Below, one piece after another: positions 14,244 through 19,114 of a stretch of DNA of 19,114 bases (within the stretch, counting starts at the first letter, position 1; every line of letters starts with the position of its first letter). Position numbers and translations under genes: made by a program. The notes beneath the pieces were generated by a model. That model did no database searches and was not told where the DNA came from. It saw nothing but the letters and a program-made list of their open reading frames with translations. Source of the stretch: Microcaldota archaeon (GTDB lineage: Archaea; Micrarchaeota; Micrarchaeia; Burarchaeales; Fermentimicrarchaeaceae); NCBI GenBank assembly GCA_026396455.1, contig JAPLWT010000060.1, forward strand, positions 1-19,114. Direction: 5' to 3'.

Positions 14244-15208
14244 ATCCTCACCTTATCCCCGAGTGGTTTCCACCACCACTCGTTACTCTTATACCACTCA
14301 ACAGTGGATTTCAAACCTGCTTTAAAACTCACGTCTGGCTTCCACCCCAGCTTCCTAACTTTACTGTTGTCTATTGAGTACCTGAAATCATGTCCCTTCC
14401 TATCCTCAACAAATTGAATCATATCCTCAGGTTTCCCAAGCAGTCGTAGCAGCATCTTCGTTATCCCCAAATTCGTCATCTCCTCAGACGATGCGATGTT
14501 GTAGACATCACCAATTTTTCCTTTATGTAAAACAGTGTCTATTGCCCTGCAGTTATCGGTAACATACAGCCAATCTCGCATATTCAATCCATCGCCATAT
14601 AACGGCACTTTCTTATCCCGAAGTAGGTTTATTACGAAGAGGGGCACGAGCTTCTCAGGGAACTGGTACGGACCGTAGTTGTTGGAGCTTCTCGTTATCA
14701 TGACTGGAAGGTTGTGAGTCCTGTGATAAGCCATAACAAGCATGTCCGCCCCTGCTTTGCTGGCAGAATAAGGGGAGCTGGGGTTGAGGGGATCGGTCTC
14801 CCTAAAGCTTCCCTTCATTGTGCTTCCATACACTTCATCAGTCGATATCTGTATATACCTCTCAACATCATTCTTCCTTGCTGCTTCAAGCAAGCTGTAT
14901 GTGCCAAACACATCGGTTCTAACAAAAGTGCCGGCTTCTATTATTGACCTGTCCACATGAGTCTCCGCAGCCCCATGTATTATTGTATCAACATTCCTTG
15001 TAAGTTTCTCAACAAGCTTTCTGTTGCATACGTCACCTTTTACAAACCTGTACCTCTTGTTGTTCTTGAAATCCAGAGTGTTCTCAATGCGCCCACAATA
15101 CGTCAACTTGTCCAAGTTGATTATCTCGTAATCTGGGTATTTCTGCAGCATGTAGCGTATGAAATTTGAGAATATGAAACCCGCCCCTCCCGTCACAAGC
15201 AGTTTCAT
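14240..15208 (-). CDS. rmlB: dTDP-glucose 4,6-dehydratase
   Basis: A 322-residue extended SDR converting dTDP-glucose to dTDP-4-keto-6-deoxyglucose with bound NAD. Seen: the NAD loop TGGAGFIFSNF (6-16), LDKLTYCG (32-39, family LDKLTYAG), HGAAETHVDRSI (78-89), ISTDEVYGS (121-129) with the catalytic T123-D124-E125, the pair Y147-x3-K151 in PYSASK, RSSNNYGPYQFPEK (about 173-186), and WKPDVSFKAGL at the end. These are diagnostic for RmlB. The loop is normally GxxGxxG; here the third glycine (residue 13) is phenylalanine, confirmed by the TTC codon. Length is normal. The start is ATG 15208, overlapping the rmlD stop as ATGA and preceded by GGAGG. It sits between rmlD and rmlA in a three-gene operon. 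Confidence 0.93.
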   Translation of the reverse strand: MKLLVTGGAGFIFSNFIRYMLQKYPDYEIINLDKLTYCGRIENTLDFKNNKRYRFVKGDVCNRKLVEKLTRNVDTIIHGAAETHVDRSIIEAGTFVRTDVFGTYSLLEAARKNDVERYIQISTDEVYGSTMKGSFRETDPLNPSSPYSASKAGADMLVMAYHRTHNLPVMITRSSNNYGPYQFPEKLVPLFVINLLRDKKVPLYGDGLNMRDWLYVTDNCRAIDTVLHKGKIGDVYNIASSEEMTNLGITKMLLRLLGKPEDMIQFVEDRKGHDFRYSIDNSKVRKLGWKPDVSFKAGLKSTVEWYKSNEWWWKPLGDKVRI

Positions 15209-16092
15209 CCCATCCCCTCCATCTGTGCTTTCATCCTCCTCAACCCCTCCCCAACCCCCATAGGCTTAATCCCCGTCACCCTCTCAACCTTGTTTGTCAC
15301 CATCGAAACCTTTTCTGGCCTAACTGCTATCTGGTTTAGTTCAGGAGTAGTTGTGGGGCTTATGAGCTTTCCATCCAGTCCGAACGCATCAGATATTCTC
15401 AAAGCGAACTCATACCTGCTCAGGCACTCGCTTCCAGTGACATGGAATAACCCCTTCGCATCCTTCCTGTATAGCGCAAGGAGTATTTCAACTAAGTTGT
15501 CGGAATAGGTGGGGTTATTGTGCTGGTCAGTCACTATCCTAATCTTCTCCTTATTACCGAGCTTCTCAATAATCCAGGTCACGAAATTCTTCTTTCCAAG
15601 CCCTCCAAACCCGTACAGCACAGCAGTCCTTGCGGTTATATAGTTAACATCCAGCGCCTCGAGCACGTGCTCTGCAACCAGCTTTGTTTTTGCATAATAA
15701 TTCATGGGCCTTGGCTTGTCCTTTTCGCTGTAATCAAGTTTTTTCCCATCAAATACGTAATCCGTGGACAGGAATATCATTTTTGCCCCAACCCGTTTGC
15801 ATGCTTCCGCAACGTTCTTAGTCCCATCAACATTCACAAGCCATGCCCCTTCAGGATGCGTCTCGCAGTAATCCACATCCGTGATGGCTGCCGTATCCGC
15901 CACGCAGTCCGGCTTTACTTTCTCCAGTACTGAGAAAACTTCATCCCTCTTTGTAATATCCATCCTGTGCATACTGCTTCCCTTCGGCTTGTCCCTGTTG
16001 TAGGTTCCGTGCATCTCGTAGCTTCCCTTCCCCAGCTCCATAAGCCTGCCGCCCAGTAGCCCAGTTGCGCCTATAACGAGTATCTTGGTCAT
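15205..16092 (-). CDS. rmlD: dTDP-4-dehydrorhamnose reductase
   Basis: A 295-residue SDR catalysing the last step, NAD(P)H-dependent reduction of dTDP-4-dehydrorhamnose to dTDP-L-rhamnose. Seen: ILVIGATGLLGGRL with the intact GxxGxxG loop (G8, G11, G14), DTAAITDVDYCETHPEGAW (about 66-84), FLSTDYVFDGKK (107-118) with the catalytic T110, YAKTK (Y133, K137) and RTAVLYGFGG (about 158-167). These are classic RmlD motifs and the length is typical. It is first in the rmlDBA operon. The ATG at 16092 is preceded by a G-rich RBS (GGGGGGAGTGA) and by a TATA box near 16123-16130. The divergent rmlC gene starts 82 bases away, so all four rhamnose genes can be controlled from one short intergenic region. 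Confidence 0.93.
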   Translation of the reverse strand: MTKILVIGATGLLGGRLMELGKGSYEMHGTYNRDKPKGSSMHRMDITKRDEVFSVLEKVKPDCVADTAAITDVDYCETHPEGAWLVNVDGTKNVAEACKRVGAKMIFLSTDYVFDGKKLDYSEKDKPRPMNYYAKTKLVAEHVLEALDVNYITARTAVLYGFGGLGKKNFVTWIIEKLGNKEKIRIVTDQHNNPTYSDNLVEILLALYRKDAKGLFHVTGSECLSRYEFALRISDAFGLDGKLISPTTTPELNQIAVRPEKVSMVTNKVERVTGIKPMGVGEGLRRMKAQMEGMG

Positions 16093-16122
16093 TCACTCCC
16101 CCCTATTAATATGATAATAACA

Positions 16123-16155
16123 TTTATAAACATTAACATCATATATTATAAACAT
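16123..16155. promoter_or_regulatory. Divergent rmlD/rmlC promoter with a 10-bp direct repeat
   Basis: TTATAAACAT occurs twice, at 16124-16133 and 16146-16155, with starts 22 bases apart. The first copy overlaps the palindromic TATA box TTTATAAA (16123-16130). On the minus strand that box predicts a start near 16100 for rmlD; on the plus strand a start near 16153, giving rmlC a leader of about 22 bases with an RBS. The second copy would start rmlC at about its ATG, a leaderless form. Seen: the repeats. Inferred: which box is used. Confidence 0.5.
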
Positions 16156-16174
16156 ATTCGAATGGGGTGAGCAT

Positions 16175-16651
16175 ATGCTTGAGGGAGTAAAAGTAACCGA
16201 CATAAAGAAACTGCCAGATGAGAGGGGCTTCTTTGCCGAAGTATTCAGAGAGGACTGGAAAGAGTTTTTGGGGGATGACAAAATAGCGCAGGCCAATCTC
16301 TCTATGGTTTACCCCGGCATAATAAAGGCATGGCACAGGCATACGAGAGGGCAGGTGGATTACTTCCTTGTCTTGAAAGGAGCTGTTAAACTATGCGCCT
16401 ATGATGAGAAAAAGAAGCAGCTCGATGAAATAATCCTCAGCAGCGAGAGGCTGCAGGTAGCGAGGATTCCGGGTCATTACTGGCACGGCTCTAAGGTCAT
16501 TAGCTCAGAACCTGCCCTGATGATCTATTTCGTAACAAAGCTGTATGACTACAAGAACCCTGATGAGGAAAGGAAGGCTTGGAATGACCCTAGCATAATC
16601 GACTCAAAAGCTGGAAAGCCATTCGACTGGAACAAGCTGCCGCATAAGTAA
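16175..16651 (+). CDS. rmlC: dTDP-4-dehydrorhamnose 3,5-epimerase-like cupin
   Basis: A 158-residue cupin of the RmlC family, which epimerises C3 and C5 of dTDP-4-keto-6-deoxyglucose before RmlD acts. Seen: DERGFFAEVFRED (15-27, family DxRGxFxE), QANLSMVYPGIIKAWHRH (39-56), in which H54 aligns best with the catalytic His of the RGLHYQ motif, GQVDYFLVLKGAVKLCAYD (59-77), RIPGHYWHG (97-105), and a C-terminal YxxPDEE...WNDPSI...DWNK segment. The protein is about 20 residues shorter than bacterial RmlC. The HRH motif also recalls sugar 3,4-ketoisomerases, but the DERG start, the DPSI and DWNK end and the neighbours favour RmlC. ATG 16175 has GGGGTGA four bases upstream (16164-16170). It is divergent from rmlDBA and converges with the GT2 gene, leaving five bases. 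Confidence 0.86.
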   Translation: MLEGVKVTDIKKLPDERGFFAEVFREDWKEFLGDDKIAQANLSMVYPGIIKAWHRHTRGQVDYFLVLKGAVKLCAYDEKKKQLDEIILSSERLQVARIPGHYWHGSKVISSEPALMIYFVTKLYDYKNPDEERKAWNDPSIIDSKAGKPFDWNKLPHK

Positions 16652-16656
16652 AGCGG

Positions 16657-17763
16657 CTACCTCATAAACCTGGAGGTAACCTTCACCTTTAGGAAATTGA
16701 GTATTCCAACAGTCCACCCTAGTCCCGAAGCTATATCCCAAGCTAAACAAAATGACCAGATCGGAAGTATCAGGTCGAACTTTCTATACTTCCTAAGGTA
16801 CCGAAGCGCTTTCAGGAAATTCTTTACAAGCAGATATGAAAGCCCAATGGTAAGGGCAAGGGATGGCTGTCCTATCAGCTCGGGCCTCAGGTAATGGAAT
16901 GCTGCAAAGGCGAGTATGCCAAATATCGAGAATGCTCTGTTCAGAAGGATAGAGATTATATAAAACGGGAGAGTGAGTACCGGGACTGCCCAGCAGATTA
17001 TTGATGAGAGAACGAAAAGCAGCGTATCGACTTTGTACATCATCCCATACCTCAGAAGCACATATATGCTACATTCTGTTATCTGGAATGCCTTTCTGAA
17101 ATGATCCCAAACCGTTCTCTCCCTTTTTGACTCCGTAAATCTGTGCTCAACCTTGCATCTATTGTTCCTAATAATCCTGTAGCCAAGTGCCTTAACTTTT
17201 TTAGAGATATCCATATCCTCCCCGGCGTTCCTGAACGTCTCATCAAACAATCCAACTTGCTCCAGCACATCCCTTCGGTATGCATCGCACTTATCCGAAA
17301 TCGTTTCTATGTCTTCCACTCCATCTTTTTTTGCTAGGTCCATGTCCTCGCCTAGATGGTATGCGAATGAGAAGCACTTGTCCGTAAGGTTCAGACCTTT
17401 GAAGTTTATGACGTAATCTGAGCTGACTATCCCTATTTCTGGGCTCATCTCAAATGTCGCCACCATATCTGACATCCATGTATCAGACATCGGCACGCTG
17501 TCATCGTGCAGTGTCATTATTATACTGCCCTTTGATTCCCTTATGCCAACGTTGACAGATCCAGAAAGCCCCCGATTCCTCTTATTCCTAATGAGCTTGA
17601 ATTTTTTGAATTTCTTAACAACTTCGGAAGTTCCGTCCTTTGAACAGTCATCCACAACGATAACTTCAAAATTCCCATAATCCTGCTTATCCAGCGCATC
17701 CAAAACTTTCCCGATTGATTTCTCCGAGTTGTATGCCGCTATTATCACGGAAACTTTTTTCAT
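16657..17763 (-). CDS. Glycosyltransferase family 2 protein with membrane C-terminus
   Basis: A 368-residue inverting GT-A enzyme. Seen: MKKVSVIIAAYNSEKSIGKV (1-20), VIVVDDCSKDGT (34-45), NRGLSGSVNVGI (63-74), the metal-binding LHDDS (85-89), and later GLFDETFRNAGEDMDISKKV, holding the ED pair of the catalytic base. C-terminal hydrophobic helices lie at about 240-262, 268-280, 297-312 and 335-355, so it is anchored in the membrane and probably acts on a lipid-linked acceptor. The ORF opens at TTG 17775, but ATG 17763 begins exactly at the first strand and has GGGGTTGA just upstream, so it is preferred. It is last in a minus operon with the NTP-transferase gene, which ends 20 bases upstream. 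Donor sugar is unknown. Confidence 0.88.
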   Translation of the reverse strand: MKKVSVIIAAYNSEKSIGKVLDALDKQDYGNFEVIVVDDCSKDGTSEVVKKFKKFKLIRNKRNRGLSGSVNVGIRESKGSIIMTLHDDSVPMSDTWMSDMVATFEMSPEIGIVSSDYVINFKGLNLTDKCFSFAYHLGEDMDLAKKDGVEDIETISDKCDAYRRDVLEQVGLFDETFRNAGEDMDISKKVKALGYRIIRNNRCKVEHRFTESKRERTVWDHFRKAFQITECSIYVLLRYGMMYKVDTLLFVLSSIICWAVPVLTLPFYIISILLNRAFSIFGILAFAAFHYLRPELIGQPSLALTIGLSYLLVKNFLKALRYLRKYRKFDLILPIWSFCLAWDIASGLGWTVGILNFLKVKVTSRFMR

Positions 17764-17783
17764 CTTCAACCCCAATACGTCCT

Positions 17784-18512
17784 TTATCTATTTGGTGGCG
17801 GTAATATGCCCTCAATCATCCTGTTCGCTTTTCTGTAAGCCTCAATAGTCCCTATATCTAGCCAGTACTTCAAGTTGTAAGCAAGCCCAGCCAGCTCGCC
17901 TTCCTGTGCCAGCTTCGGGAATAGACTGCTCTCCATCTTAACCTTGCTGTACGGTATGCGGCTTATCACTTCAGGTTCTATGACATAATACCCCGCATTC
18001 GCAAGGTTTGAATGTGCTTTTCCTCCTTCAGGTTTCTCGATAAATTCAGTTATCAGGTTATCCTTCAATGTTGCAACTCCAAATCTATGCACCTCATTCC
18101 ATGGAACTTTAAATAGGGCGACAGTTGCGCTTCTCCCCATTCTCTTGTGGAATCTAACAAGTTTGTCAATATTCATCTTTGTCACATTATCCCCATATGC
18201 AATAACAACAGGCTCGTCTATCTCCTTCTCAACAGCTATCGCTCTAATATCGCCAGCAGTTTCCCAACAGAGGGTGCTCACTGTTTCCACCTTCACATTA
18301 TCTCTGGGAGTATGAACAAGGTAGCTGCTTATCATATTCTGCATATGCGACACGCCCACGTATATTGTGTCTATCTCCTTGCAGGTTAGCAAATTATCTA
18401 TAACAAAATCAATAACGGGCTTACCTCCAACAGGAAGCAGAGGTTTTGGTATCCCATAAGTAAGTGGTCTGAGCCGCACACCCTTCCCAGCAGCAAGTAT
18501 TATTGCCTTCAA
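17784..18512 (-). CDS. Sugar-1-phosphate nucleotidyltransferase
   Basis: A 242-residue NDP-sugar pyrophosphorylase consisting only of the catalytic domain, without a beta-helix acyltransferase tail. Seen: IILAAGKGVRLRPLTYGIPK (4-23) with the intact signature loop (R13, T18) and the catalytic K23 in PKPLLPVGGKP, AYGDNVTK (near 104-111), FGVATL and FIEKPEGG (about 144-165) and NLKYWLDIGTIEAYRKANR near the end. The family makes GDP-mannose, dTDP-glucose or UDP-sugars; the base cannot be read reliably from this sequence. Its neighbour is a UDP-glucuronate-decarboxylase-like SDR. The start is TTG 18512, with AAGGTGA exactly four bases upstream (18517-18523). The start overlaps the upstream stop as TTGA, so translation is coupled. 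It is distinct from rmlA, showing that two sugar activations serve the locus. Confidence 0.86.
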   Translation of the reverse strand: MKAIILAAGKGVRLRPLTYGIPKPLLPVGGKPVIDFVIDNLLTCKEIDTIYVGVSHMQNMISSYLVHTPRDNVKVETVSTLCWETAGDIRAIAVEKEIDEPVVIAYGDNVTKMNIDKLVRFHKRMGRSATVALFKVPWNEVHRFGVATLKDNLITEFIEKPEGGKAHSNLANAGYYVIEPEVISRIPYSKVKMESSLFPKLAQEGELAGLAYNLKYWLDIGTIEAYRKANRMIEGILPPPNR

Positions 18513-19114
18513 CGTATCACCTTCCTATACCACGCAATAGTCCTTCTCAAACCATCCTCGAAATCAACCTTGGGCTCCCAGCCCAACAACTTCTTTGCCT
18601 TGCCTATGTCCGGCACTCTCCTCCTTATATCCTCGTAGCTTTTCCCATAAAACTCCTCATGGGTAATAAACTCAGGTTTCATCTTTTTCCCGCATAAATC
18701 AATTATTCTTCCCGCGAGTTCAACGATTGGCGTCTCCACATCCGTTCCTATATTGATGATTTCCCCAACAGCTCCCTTCTTCTCAAGGGAGAGCATTGTT
18801 CCTGCAACAGTGTCACTTATATAAGTGAAGCACCTGGTCTGCTTGCCATCACCATGCACCTGAGGTGCTTTATTCCTGAGAATTCGGTTTATGAATATAG
18901 GTATCACACCGCTATACTCGCTTCCATCAGCTCTTGGGCCGTAGGAGTTGAAATAGCGCAGTATAACAACTGGCAAAGAATATTTCTTATAATAACCAAA
19001 ACACAGGTGCTCGTCGAACGCCTTGCTTGTGCTGTAGCACCATCTGTCTATAACAGTGGGGCCGAGCAGTCTATCCCCTTTTTCAGTCAGTGGCAGTTTC
19101 TCGCTCTTTCCATA
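18509..19114 (-). CDS. UDP-glucuronate decarboxylase-like SDR, 5' end outside the window
   Basis: The last 201 residues of an extended SDR; the reading frame is open to the right edge, so the start and NAD loop lie beyond it. The visible part begins YGKSEKLPLTEKGDRLLGPT and continues RWCYSTSKAFDEHL with the catalytic Tyr-x3-Lys (YSTSK), then LPVVILRYFNSYGPRAD, a GVIPIFINRILRNK stretch, HGDGKQTRCFTYISDTV, EIINIGTDVETPIVELA, EEFYGKSYEDIRRRVPDIGK and a C-terminal LLGWEPKVDFEDGLRRTIAW. The GPT...RW-YS-SKA and QTRCFTY motifs are typical of the UDP-glucuronate decarboxylase (UDP-xylose synthase) group and its close NAD-epimerase relatives. It is the most upstream gene seen in its operon; its stop overlaps the TTG of the NTP transferase. 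It shares a perfect 46-base stretch with the SDR gene at 7393. Confidence 0.87.
   Translation of the reverse strand, partial: YGKSEKLPLTEKGDRLLGPTVIDRWCYSTSKAFDEHLCFGYYKKYSLPVVILRYFNSYGPRADGSEYSGVIPIFINRILRNKAPQVHGDGKQTRCFTYISDTVAGTMLSLEKKGAVGEIINIGTDVETPIVELAGRIIDLCGKKMKPEFITHEEFYGKSYEDIRRRVPDIGKAKKLLGWEPKVDFEDGLRRTIAWYRKVIR
18567..18612. repeat. 46-bp perfect direct repeat, copy 2
   Basis: Identical to 7439-7484 in the same orientation, encoding the same DIGKAKKLLGWEPK segment of a different SDR subfamily. The third SDR (8247-9263) has only a diverged version of this segment, which argues that the identity is not simply forced by the motif. Confidence 0.85.

Noticed and set aside
16093..16342. 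Short minus-strand frames upstream of rmlD
   Set aside because: They overlap rmlC antisense and run through the TATA region between rmlD and rmlC; no RBS or domain supports them.
16175..16651. Sugar 3,4-ketoisomerase (FdtA type) instead of RmlC
   Set aside because: The HRH motif allows it, but the DERGFF opening, the WNDPSI and DWNK end and the rml neighbours fit RmlC better.

Overview
The window looks archaeal. Its first gene encodes a DUF424 protein, a family known essentially from archaea. Promoters are TATA-like boxes (TTTATAAA, TTTAAATA, TTAATATA) with no bacterial -35/-10 pairs. Ribosome binding sites follow the archaeal GGTGA pattern, and at least two genes look leaderless. Genes are very tightly packed: most neighbours on one strand overlap by 1-4 nt, and convergent genes end within 7 nt of each other or overlap. 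This compactness would suit a small-genome (for example DPANN-type) archaeon, but the lineage cannot be fixed from the sequence alone.

Region 1 (1-4800) is a mixed, membrane-oriented segment. It holds the DUF424 gene (+). On the minus strand it holds a VirB4-type secretion/conjugation ATPase with a fused N-terminal PrgI (VirB3-like) membrane domain, translationally coupled to a small three-helix membrane protein, and then a separate four-helix membrane protein. A secreted lipoprotein with a Pro/Asn/Thr-rich stalk (+) closes the region. The VirB4 transcript and the four-helix protein gene have nearly the same promoter and RBS layout.

Region 2 (4808-19114) is a surface-polysaccharide or protein-glycan locus of about 14.3 kb that runs off the right edge. 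It contains a Wzx-type flippase (+) and five glycosyltransferases: GT4 at 6266, GT2 at 9334, GT4 at 10967, GT4 at 12368 and GT2 at 16657. It also has a SAM-dependent methyltransferase, a GDP-mannose 4,6-dehydratase-like SDR, a UDP-glucose-epimerase-like SDR, the four dTDP-L-rhamnose enzymes (rmlD-rmlB-rmlA as a minus operon, rmlC divergent on plus), a second sugar-nucleotide pyrophosphorylase, and the C-terminal two thirds of a UDP-glucuronate-decarboxylase-like SDR. The likely minus-strand operons are 9263>6266, 12055>9334, 16092>13479 and (beyond the edge)>16657.

Together the genes would activate sugars as nucleotides (two NTP transferases), convert them to deoxy- or epimerised sugars (five SDRs and a cupin epimerase), assemble them on a lipid carrier (GTs), possibly methylate them, and flip the product outward. 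No oligosaccharyltransferase, polymerase or ligase is visible, so the final acceptor is unknown; the sequon-rich lipoprotein next door is one candidate.

The most unusual points are: a GT2 gene whose conserved N-terminus is in frame but has no ATG/GTG/TTG, where the local RBS register points to an AUU start; substitutions in the nucleotide-binding loops of both RmlA and RmlB; a PrgI-VirB4 fusion without other secretion genes nearby; and a perfect 46-bp repeat shared by two diverged SDR genes 11 kb apart. I see no rRNA, tRNA, CRISPR array or insertion sequence.
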